The position numbers and the translations under genes are program-made. Below, in pieces: positions 1 to 4,801 of a DNA stretch of 6,182 nucleotides. Positions within the stretch are counted from its first letter, which is position 1; every line of letters begins with the position of its first letter. Below the pieces are notes generated by a model that made no database searches, was not told the origin of the DNA, and was given only the letters and a program-made list of their open reading frames with translations. The stretch is from Persephonella sp. (GTDB taxonomy: Bacteria > Aquificota > Aquificia > Aquificales > Hydrogenothermaceae). Location: contig JALWKR010000082.1 in NCBI GenBank assembly GCA_027081375.1, positions 1-6,182 of the forward strand, in the 5' to 3' direction.

Positions 1-540
1 CTCTAATGTAGAGGTATTTTCTATAACAATATCTGCATACTTTACTTTCTCATCAATAGGCATCTGAGATTTTATTCTTTTTATAGCCTCTTCTTTTGAC
101 ATTCCCTTTTCTAACAGTCTTTTTAGCTGAAGCTCCTCAGGTGCATATACTACTATTATCTTATCGTAATTTTTATATGAACCTGTTTCTATCATAAGAG
201 GAACTTCAGCTATAGCTACTGCTTTAGGATCTTTTTTTTCAACTTCCTTAAAAAATCTGTTTATTTCTTGAAAAACTAAAGGATGAAGAATATTTTCTAA
301 TATCTTTTTCTTTTCAGGATTGTTAAAAACTATAGAAGCAAGTTTTTTCCTATCTACTTCACCTTTACTATCAAAAACATCTCCAAAAGCTTCTCTTATC
401 TTTTCTTTTACATCCTCTCTTTTTAAAAGCTCATGAACTATCTTATCTGCATCTATAACATAGGCTCCAAATTCCTGAAATATCTTTGCAACTGTTGATT
501 TACCAGTGCCAATAGAACCTGTTAGACCTATTTTTTTCAT
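1..540 (-). CDS. coaE: Dephospho-CoA kinase CoaE (C-terminus cut by window edge)
   Basis: Cytoplasmic kinase for the last step of coenzyme A synthesis: it phosphorylates the 3'-hydroxyl of dephospho-CoA using ATP. Reading the minus strand from the ATG at 540 gives 180 open codons running off the left edge. The N-terminus has a P-loop, GSIGTGKST at residues 8-16. It is followed by the CoaE-typical DADK (30-33), the HP pair (86-87) after the lid-side helices, EVPLMIETG (112-120), and the lid segment RIKSQMPIDEK (155-165), all in family order. Family members are about 195-210 residues, so only some 15-30 residues are missing. The ATG lies 1 nt after the carbonic anhydrase stop (TAA G ATG), and I see only a weak GGTG-type ribosome site inside the upstream gene, so translation is probably coupled. 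Identification is firm from motifs; operon membership is inferred from spacing. Confidence 0.95.
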   Translation of the reverse strand, partial: MKKIGLTGSIGTGKSTVAKIFQEFGAYVIDADKIVHELLKREDVKEKIREAFGDVFDSKGEVDRKKLASIVFNNPEKKKILENILHPLVFQEINRFFKEVEKKDPKAVAIAEVPLMIETGSYKNYDKIIVVYAPEELQLKRLLEKGMSKEEAIKRIKSQMPIDEKVKYADIVIENTSTLE

Positions 541-541
541 C

Positions 542-1171
542 TTACACCAGAGGTAAAAAGTTATTTTCTGCTGAGGAATAGTAGTATATTTTTCCTTCTT
601 CTATTACGTAATACCAGCCGTGAAGTCTAAGTTTTCCTTCCTCTACTCTTTTTTTAACACCAGGATAAGTGAGAAGATTTTCCAGCTGATATATGACATT
701 TAACTTTTCTGTAAGTTCAAAAAGTTTTCTATCTTTTGTTGGAACACTTTTTAAAGCTATCTCCTTAACTTTTTCTCCTAATGTAAGCCATTTCTTTACG
801 TGGATTATCTCTATGTCATCAGGAAGATCTTTGTATAAAGCTTCACATGCTCCGCAGTGAGAGTGGCCACATATGATAATATCAGGAACATTTAAAACTG
901 ATACTGCATACTCAACAGCAGCAGCTACACCATGAAACTCGTTATCAGGTTTAAAAGGAGGAACCATATTCCCTATTACTCTAACAATAAACAGATCTCC
1001 AATATCTGCCCCAGTAATCTCATCTGGGTGAATCCTTGAGTCTGAGCATGTTATAAAGAGAGCTTTTGGATGCTGACCTTCTTCTATTAGTTTTTTGTAT
1101 ATCTCTTCATACTCTTTAAACTTCAGGTTTTGAAACTCTTTCACTCCTTCTATAAAAGGAATATGTTCCAT
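542..1171 (-). CDS. Beta-class carbonic anhydrase
   Basis: Zinc enzyme interconverting CO2 and bicarbonate, probably cytoplasmic because no signal peptide is visible. The 209-residue product has both beta-class signatures: CSDSR at 42-46 and GHSHCGAC at 102-109. Family knowledge assigns Cys42, His103 and Cys106 as zinc ligands and Asp44-Arg46 as the catalytic dyad. VRVIGN (63-68) and the C-terminal block QLENL...P...LHGWYY (162-188) are also typical of bacterial beta-CAs. Length is normal for the family (about 200-220). The ATG at 1171 has a consensus AGGAGG (1178-1183) six bases upstream, which abuts a strong hairpin separating it from dapD. In an autotroph this enzyme would supply bicarbonate to carboxylases, but that role is inferred. 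I cannot tell a Can-type from a CynT-type enzyme by eye, so I give no symbol. Confidence 0.95.
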   Translation of the reverse strand: MEHIPFIEGVKEFQNLKFKEYEEIYKKLIEEGQHPKALFITCSDSRIHPDEITGADIGDLFIVRVIGNMVPPFKPDNEFHGVAAAVEYAVSVLNVPDIIICGHSHCGACEALYKDLPDDIEIIHVKKWLTLGEKVKEIALKSVPTKDRKLFELTEKLNVIYQLENLLTYPGVKKRVEEGKLRLHGWYYVIEEGKIYYYSSAENNFLPLV

Positions 1172-1183
1172 ATACTTCCTCCT

Positions 1184-1209
1184 AAAAGCAGGCTTTTCAG
1201 CCTGCTTTT
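1184..1209 (-). terminator. Intercistronic hairpin between dapD and carbonic anhydrase (partial terminator or mRNA-processing element)
   Basis: A perfect 11-bp inverted repeat (1184-1194 with 1199-1209) encloses a 4-nt loop. On the minus strand it reads AAAAGCAGGCT, loop GAAA (a GNRA-type tetraloop), then AGCCTGCTTTT. It starts just after the dapD stop (1215-1217). Its last base is directly followed by the AGGAGG of the carbonic anhydrase. The minus-strand T-run is only four bases and is part of the stem, so termination is likely incomplete. The plus-strand T-run (TTTTATTTTTT) looks better, but no plus-strand gene ends here. It could be an attenuating terminator, an mRNA stabiliser for dapD, or a structure limiting ribosome access. 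Confidence 0.7.
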
Positions 1210-1214
1210 ATTTT

Positions 1215-2030
1215 TTATCCTTGAACGTTAAACTCTCTTAATGCCTCATTTAGAGAGACTTTTTTATCTGTAGATTCTTTTCTTTTACCAATGATTAGTG
1301 CAACAGGAACTCCGTATTCTCCAGCAGGAAATTTTTTGTTCATAACACCAGGGATAACAACACTTCTTGCAGGAACTCTACCTCTATACTCAACAGGTTC
1401 ATCTCCAGATACATCTATTATTCTTGTAGAACCTGTTATGACAACTCCTGCTCCCAAAACTGCTTCTTCTTCTATAACCGCTCCTTCAACGATGATACAT
1501 CTTGAACCTATAAAACAGTTATCCTCAACAATAACAGGTTTTGCTGAAGGTGGCTCTAGAACCCCTCCAATACCAACTCCACCTGAAAGGTGAACATTTT
1601 TTCCTATCTGAGCACATGAACCAACAGTAGCCCATGTATCAACAAGAGTTCCACTTCCAACATAGGCTCCTATATTTACATAAGAAGGCATAAGTATAGC
1701 TCCTGCTTCTATAAAAGAACCGTATCTAGCTGTTGCAGGTGGAACAACCCTAACTCCCGCTTCTTTCCAGTTTTTCTTAAGAGGTATTTTGTCATAGTAC
1801 TCAAAAGGTCCAACTTCCATAACCTGCATCTCTTGAATTGGGAAATAAAGAAGAATTGCCTGTTTTACCCATTCGTTAACAACCCAATCTCCATTCTTTT
1901 TCTCAGCAACTCTAATTTTTCCTTTGTCTAAAAGATCAATTGTCTCTCTTACTGCATCTTGATACTTTTTTTCTTTTAGAAGCTCTCTGTTCTCCCATGC
2001 TTCAGTGATAAGATTTTTTAACTCTTCCAT
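1215..2030 (-). CDS. dapD: 2,3,4,5-tetrahydropyridine-2,6-dicarboxylate N-succinyltransferase DapD
   Basis: Transfers succinyl from succinyl-CoA to tetrahydrodipicolinate in the succinylase branch of diaminopimelate/lysine synthesis, in the cytoplasm. The 271 residues match the E. coli enzyme in length (about 274). An alpha-helical N-terminal domain (about 1-100) is followed by a left-handed beta-helix of hexapeptide repeats (about 107-205). That region includes VDTWATVGSCAQIGKNVHLS (130-149), GGVGIGGVLEP (150-160) and EDNCFIGSR (169-177), nearly identical to the E. coli-type signature. By family comparison, Asp131 (VDTW) and Glu182 (VEG) correspond to the catalytic Asp/Glu pair. RGRVPARSVVIPG (216-228) starts the C-terminal domain. 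The ATG at 2030 has AGGAGG (2038-2043) seven bases upstream. The DUF2628 gene ends 17 nt upstream, so the two are probably cotranscribed. Confidence 0.97.
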   Translation of the reverse strand: MEELKNLITEAWENRELLKEKKYQDAVRETIDLLDKGKIRVAEKKNGDWVVNEWVKQAILLYFPIQEMQVMEVGPFEYYDKIPLKKNWKEAGVRVVPPATARYGSFIEAGAILMPSYVNIGAYVGSGTLVDTWATVGSCAQIGKNVHLSGGVGIGGVLEPPSAKPVIVEDNCFIGSRCIIVEGAVIEEEAVLGAGVVITGSTRIIDVSGDEPVEYRGRVPARSVVIPGVMNKKFPAGEYGVPVALIIGKRKESTDKKVSLNEALREFNVQG

Positions 2031-2047
2031 AAAGTAACCTCCTATTT

Positions 2048-2527
2048 TTAATAGTATCTACTTTGTATATAACTGTTTACAACAGCACTTGCTATGATAA
2101 AAACAAATATAAAGATAAAAACTGCTAACCAGCTTGTTCCTCCTTCCTTTTGGAGAATAAGCATCTGCTCTTTTTCATCAGGAAACTGAATGGATATTTC
2201 TGTTACTTTATTTTTAACAAAGATATAGTAGATATAGTTTCCAAAAAGTCCAAAACCTACCCAGAGCCATATTGAAAGAAAAAAAGAAAGCATTGGAGAA
2301 AAGTGAAGAGAAACTTCTAAAACATTTAAAAAAAGAATAAACATTAAAGCTAAAAATGCATAGAGATACATTTTTCTATAAACCATCCAGAATATACCAA
2401 ATCCAAAGGCAGCCCAGTTCCAGCTTATAGAAGAACCTGTTTTTTCAAAATACTCAAACTTTTGAAGATAGTAATCTGCATTCTTTCCTATAAAAATTCT
2501 CATTTTTTCTTTAAGTTTTTCGTCCAA
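2048..2527 (-). CDS. DUF2628-family membrane protein
   Basis: Small inner-membrane protein of unknown function, 159 residues. The family pattern is visible: FIGKNADYYLQKF (12-24), then NWAAFGFGIFWMVYRKMY (37-54), the Asn-Trp/Tyr-Arg-Lys-Met-Tyr core typical of DUF2628. I see hydrophobic spans at about 55-71, 78-104 (perhaps two) and 133-153. A short charged loop (about 105-130) precedes the last span, and the end is aromatic. The start is TTG at 2525-2527, supported by GAGGGG just upstream (2531-2536). The only in-frame ATG nearby is Met9, which has no ribosome site and would remove part of the conserved N-terminus. It is the first gene of the leftward unit, divergent from the Yip1 gene and 17 nt ahead of dapD. 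No biochemical role can be deduced. Confidence 0.85.
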   Translation of the reverse strand: MDEKLKEKMRIFIGKNADYYLQKFEYFEKTGSSISWNWAAFGFGIFWMVYRKMYLYAFLALMFILFLNVLEVSLHFSPMLSFFLSIWLWVGFGLFGNYIYYIFVKNKVTEISIQFPDEKEQMLILQKEGGTSWLAVFIFIFVFIIASAVVNSYIQSRYY

Positions 2528-2530
2528 TGT

Positions 2531-2536
2531 CCCCTC
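2531..2536 (-). promoter_or_regulatory. Ribosome binding site supporting a TTG start
   Basis: Reads GAGGGG on the minus strand, followed by ACA and the TTG codon. Counted from GAGG the spacing is five bases. It is the only Shine-Dalgarno-like site near the 5' end of the DUF2628 gene. An ATG overlapping its upstream edge (2536-2538) is out of frame. Confidence 0.6.
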
Positions 2537-2560
2537 ATAAAAGAAAGTTAGAATAACAAT

Positions 2561-2569
2561 ATCTTAACA
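2561..2569 (-). promoter_or_regulatory. Possible extended -10 promoter for the DUF2628-dapD unit
   Basis: On the minus strand this reads TG-T-TAAGAT, an extended -10 pattern whose hexamer matches TATAAT at 4 of 6 positions. It lies 33 nt upstream of the TTG start, implying a short leader of about 25 nt. I find no good -35 at 15-18 bp upstream. Weak call: no other promoter for this direction stands out in the divergent region. Confidence 0.28.
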
Positions 2570-2582
2570 AAAGATTTTTTCA

Positions 2583-2611
2583 TTCACTTATACAGTTGAT
2601 TGATTTATAAT
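2583..2611 (+). promoter_or_regulatory. Sigma70-type promoter for the Yip1-DUF3365 unit
   Basis: TTCACT (2583-2588; 4 of 6 matches to TTGACA) is separated by 17 bp from a perfect TATAAT (2606-2611). Transcription would start near 2618, about 30 nt before the Yip1 ATG. This excludes the longer reading frame that opens at a TTG at 2600. A 13-bp imperfect palindrome (TGATT-TAT-AATCA, 2601-2613) covers the -10 box and could be an operator, or may simply reflect base composition. Confidence 0.65.
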
Positions 2612-2636
2612 CATTCATACTTAACCCACAAACTTC

Positions 2637-2642
2637 AGGAGG
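2637..2642 (+). promoter_or_regulatory. Ribosome binding site fixing the Yip1-family start
   Basis: Consensus AGGAGG, five bases before the ATG at 2648. It fixes the start at this ATG rather than at the in-frame TTG at 2600, which overlaps the promoter and has no such site. Confidence 0.85.
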
Positions 2643-2647
2643 TTTTA

Positions 2648-3319
2648 ATGGTTAAATACTTTCTTGACCTTTATATTAAGCCAAAGCAGGCATGGGAAAA
2701 GTTAGCACAGGAAAACTTTTCAATTAAAGACCTTTATTTAAAGCTAATAATCTTCTTTGCTTTTATTCCTGCTGTAAGCCATTTTATTGGTTTTGTTGTG
2801 TTTAGAGATTATTATGTCGCAGCTATAAAAGATTTTTTAAAAATGGCTGAAAATGATCCAGAGCAGCCTAAAAGAACAGTTGAGTATATGAAAGCTCTTA
2901 TGCAGGAGCTTATGGATAATGATATAACACAGGAACTAATGATTATGTTTGTTACATATGGTTTTGAACTGTTTAAACCTGTAGTTTTAGCTATTATTAT
3001 TTTCTTCCTCTCACCTGCCTTTGGAGGTATAAAAGATCCTAACAAATCCTTTACTGTAGCAGCTTTTGCTCTTGTTCCTACATGGGCAGCAGGAGCTTTT
3101 TATGTTATGAACTCTCCTTTATCTATGTTTATGATTTTTCTAGGAAGTTTTTATACGTTCTACCTTATATTTATAGGTGGAGAAAAAGTTTTAAAAATAC
3201 CTTCTGAAAAATCAAAGAATTTCCAGTTTATTGTTGTGGTAATACTTCTTTATCTTGTTTTAAGTGGAATTATTGGTCAGATAGAAGCAGCTATAACTTA
3301 CAAAATACTTAATGTATAA
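2648..3319 (+). CDS. Yip1-family integral membrane protein
   Basis: Predicted five-span inner-membrane protein of 223 residues; its bacterial function is not known. The N-terminus DLYIKPKQAWEKLA (7-20) carries the Pro-x-x-x-Trp pattern that opens bacterial Yip1/YIF1-type domains. Hydrophobic spans lie at about 33-52, 98-122, 136-154, 158-177 and 193-211. SPAFGG (122-127), just after span 2, and the ALVPTWAAGAF stretch in span 3 (141-151) fit the family layout. A charged, probably helical loop (about 60-95, rich in Glu, Lys and Met) separates spans 1 and 2. The start is ATG 2648 with AGGAGG five bases upstream; an upstream in-frame TTG would lie on the promoter. It is cotranscribed with the secreted heme protein 14 nt downstream, whose ribosome site overlaps this stop codon region. 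Family assignment is good; role unknown. Confidence 0.82.
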   Translation: MVKYFLDLYIKPKQAWEKLAQENFSIKDLYLKLIIFFAFIPAVSHFIGFVVFRDYYVAAIKDFLKMAENDPEQPKRTVEYMKALMQELMDNDITQELMIMFVTYGFELFKPVVLAIIIFFLSPAFGGIKDPNKSFTVAAFALVPTWAAGAFYVMNSPLSMFMIFLGSFYTFYLIFIGGEKVLKIPSEKSKNFQFIVVVILLYLVLSGIIGQIEAAITYKILNV

Positions 3320-3320
3320 A

Positions 3321-3326
3321 GGAGGT
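3321..3326 (+). promoter_or_regulatory. Ribosome binding site fixing the DUF3365 protein start
   Basis: GGAGGT within AAAGGAGGTG directly follows the Yip1 stop (3317-3319). It is eight bases from the ATG at 3334. A GTG at 3325 in the same frame lies within this site and so is not the start. Confidence 0.85.
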
Positions 3327-3333
3327 GAAGGAT

Positions 3334-3939
3334 ATGAAGAAAATTGTTGCAGTTGGTCTTTTATCAGCATCTTTGTTAGTTGGTGCTGTAGCTCATGAAG
3401 CAGAAGATATTAAAAAAGAAGTTATAGAGATTGGGCAAGAGACCTCTAAGAAACTTTTAAAAACATTAGTTCCTGAGCTAAAGAAAGCTATGAAGGAAGG
3501 AGGTCCTTTAAAAGCTGTAGAGGTTTGTTCAAAGAAAGCGTTAAAGCTAACTGAAAAGGTTGCAAAAGAAGAAGGTGTTGAGATTAAAAGAACATCTTTC
3601 AAATACAGAAATCCTAAAAACGCACCAGATAAGTATGAAAAAGAAGCTCTAGAATACTTTGAAAAAGAACTTAAAGAGAAAGGAGAGCTTCCTAAGTATT
3701 ATGTTCAAAAAATAAATGAGAATGAATACAGATACTACATGCCTTTAAAAATAAAAGGTGTATGTTTAACATGTCATGGAGATCCTAATCACATGGATAA
3801 AAAACTCTTAGCTAAAATTAAAGAGTTGTATCCAAATGACAAAGCAACAGGTTATAAACTTGGAGATTTTAGAGGAGTAATAAGAGTAACTGTTACAAAA
3901 GAAGCTATAGAGAAACACGAAAAACACCATAAAGAATAA
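3334..3939 (+). CDS. Secreted single-heme c-type DUF3365 (Tll0287-like) protein
   Basis: Predicted periplasmic c-type heme protein of 201 residues. The N-terminus is a classic Sec signal: MKK, a hydrophobic core (4-17), and AVA before His21, giving a likely cut at 20/21. The mature part follows the DUF3365/Tll0287 pattern. A helical region with an A-x-x-x-C motif (Cys65) comes first, then RTSFKYRNPKNAPDKYE (86-102), YYMPLKI, and a CLTCHG heme-attachment motif (Cys144, Cys147, His148). YPNDKATGYKLGDFRG (166-181) follows. Heme would be joined covalently to the two cysteines with His148 as proximal ligand. The tail is His-rich (195, 198, 199), possibly metal-binding. Related domains act as heme or redox sensor modules, often fused to signalling domains; here it stands alone. 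The gene follows the Yip1 gene by 14 nt and ends at a shared terminator. Electron carrier or heme sensor cannot be decided from sequence. Confidence 0.88.
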   Translation: MKKIVAVGLLSASLLVGAVAHEAEDIKKEVIEIGQETSKKLLKTLVPELKKAMKEGGPLKAVEVCSKKALKLTEKVAKEEGVEIKRTSFKYRNPKNAPDKYEKEALEYFEKELKEKGELPKYYVQKINENEYRYYMPLKIKGVCLTCHGDPNHMDKKLLAKIKELYPNDKATGYKLGDFRGVIRVTVTKEAIEKHEKHHKE

Positions 3940-3964
3940 AAAAAGGCTCCTTAAGGAGCCTTTT
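3938..3964. terminator. Bidirectional palindromic terminator between convergent genes
   Basis: AAAAGGCTCC (3941-3950), loop TTAA, and GGAGCCTTTT (3955-3964) form a perfect 24-bp palindrome. It starts 1 nt after the DUF3365 stop (3937-3939). On the minus strand the stem is followed by seven T (3944-3938), a strong intrinsic terminator for the Toprim unit. On the plus strand the run is four T and then C, so it is weaker that way. The Toprim stop codon (3951-3953) sits in the loop, so the upstream arm of the minus-strand hairpin encodes that protein's last residues (EKAP). Confidence 0.88.
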
Positions 3965-4310
3965 CAAAAAGTTTATTTATATGTTCTATCTCCTCTATGT
4001 CAAAGTTTTTTAAGTAATTTCTAAAACTTGTATCAACTGGAATACCTTCTCTTTGGAGTATAAAGAAAAACTTTTCTAAGATTTTTTCTCCCTGCTTATC
4101 AAAATCAAAAAGAAGAATAACAAGCAGTTTTGTTTCTAAATCTTCAAGAACATCATAAAATCTTTTTCCCTGAAGAGGATATATGTTTTCTATACCTAAA
4201 CGGTTGAGGGCTTTTACATCTCTTTTTCCCTCAACAAGTATTACTATATTTTCATCTAAAGAAGCCTCATAAAGCTTTTCTCTCCAGTCTTCTAACGATA
4301 AAAACTCCAT
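3951..4310 (-). CDS. Small stand-alone Toprim-domain protein
   Basis: A 119-residue protein that is almost entirely one Toprim fold, the metal-binding domain of DnaG primases, topoisomerases, RNase M5, RecR and OLD nucleases. The glutamate motif is ILVEGKRDVKAL (24-35), with Glu27 as the expected catalytic or metal residue. The second motif is LLFDFDKQGEKI (66-77), with Asp69 and Asp71 as the DxD metal pair. The arrangement VEGKRD...LGI...DFD..G resembles the small archaeal UPF0292/RNase M5-like Toprim proteins. There is no zinc finger or helicase-binding domain, so it is not a DnaG. The ATG at 4310 is 2 nt after the receiver stop and has no Shine-Dalgarno site (TTCCTTAAAA precedes it), which implies translational coupling. 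It is the last gene of the leftward unit; its 3' end lies inside the terminator. Nucleic-acid cleavage or binding is likely; the substrate is unknown. Confidence 0.82.
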   Translation of the reverse strand: MEFLSLEDWREKLYEASLDENIVILVEGKRDVKALNRLGIENIYPLQGKRFYDVLEDLETKLLVILLFDFDKQGEKILEKFFFILQREGIPVDTSFRNYLKNFDIEEIEHINKLFEKAP

Positions 4311-4312
4311 TT

Positions 4313-4789
4313 TTAAGGAATGATTTTCTTTAAAATATTTACAATTTTTTCTATTATCTTCTTTAATATAGGCTTATTTACTTCTTGTGCTTCAAATTTT
4401 TCTTTTACGTATTCCTCACCTTTTTTCTTTTTAAGATCCTCTGCTATTTCTGTAAATACTTCCAGAGGATTAAAGGGTTTTTTCATTACTGCAGTTGCTT
4501 TCATATGCTTGAAAAATGCCTCTTCATCTTCTGTTAACTCTTTTGCAAGAATTATAAAAGGTATTTCTTCAATATCTTCATTTCTTCTCATAAAAGAAAG
4601 TATTTCCCATGTTGGCTGCCCGTTAAGTCTAACTTCAGCAACTACTCCGTCTATATCTTTTCTAGCTGATAGAAGAAGTTTTGCTTCATTAATATCGTTT
4701 ACCTGTATAACTTCTGAATTACTAAACTGGGCAACCTCTTGCAGTACCCTATAAGTTTGGATATCATCATCAAGTAACAAAATTTTCAT
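4313..4789 (-). CDS. Degenerate response-regulator receiver with cationic amphipathic tail
   Basis: A 158-residue CheY-like receiver (about 1-120) plus a short tail, with no DNA-binding output domain. The acidic cluster DDD (7-9) and the conserved Lys-Pro (K104-P105, in MKKPFNP) are present. The phospho-accepting Asp position aligns to Glu52 (DGVVAEVRLNG, 47-57; codon GAA at 4634-4636). The switch Thr/Ser position is Ala82 (PFIILAKEL). Such a protein could not be phosphorylated in the normal way and may be locked in one state, since Glu can mimic phospho-Asp. Residues 120-136 are Lys/Glu-rich, and 138-157 alternate Ile/Leu/Val pairs with Lys, giving an amphipathic cationic helix that could bind membrane or a partner. 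The ATG at 4789 has an AAGG-type site; mqnD ends 12 nt upstream and the Toprim gene starts 2 nt downstream. The pairing with Toprim suggests a joint role, but this is inference. Confidence 0.82.
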   Translation of the reverse strand: MKILLLDDDIQTYRVLQEVAQFSNSEVIQVNDINEAKLLLSARKDIDGVVAEVRLNGQPTWEILSFMRRNEDIEEIPFIILAKELTEDEEAFFKHMKATAVMKKPFNPLEVFTEIAEDLKKKKGEEYVKEKFEAQEVNKPILKKIIEKIVNILKKIIP

Positions 4790-4801
4790 CTTGGTAAACC
4801 T

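Noticed and set aside
1291..1593. Open plus-strand frame inside dapD
   Set aside because: It is antisense to the conserved beta-helix coding region, has low-complexity Thr/Pro/Ser content, and shows no ribosome site or family motif.
2596..2614. FNR/CRP-like site (TTGAT...ATCA) upstream of the Yip1 gene
   Set aside because: The half-sites are five bases apart (2600-2604 and 2610-2613) rather than four, and the second half is incomplete. The match is no better than expected in such A/T-rich DNA.
2600..2647. A 16-residue N-terminal extension of the Yip1 protein from a TTG at 2600
   Set aside because: It overlaps the TATAAT box, lies upstream of the likely transcription start, has no ribosome site, and the ATG at 2648 has a consensus AGGAGG.
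4320..4754. Open plus-strand frame of 144 codons opposite the receiver gene
   Set aside because: Its Phe/Ser/Ile-rich composition is what a Lys/Glu-rich gene gives in antisense. The receiver on the other strand has clear family motifs.
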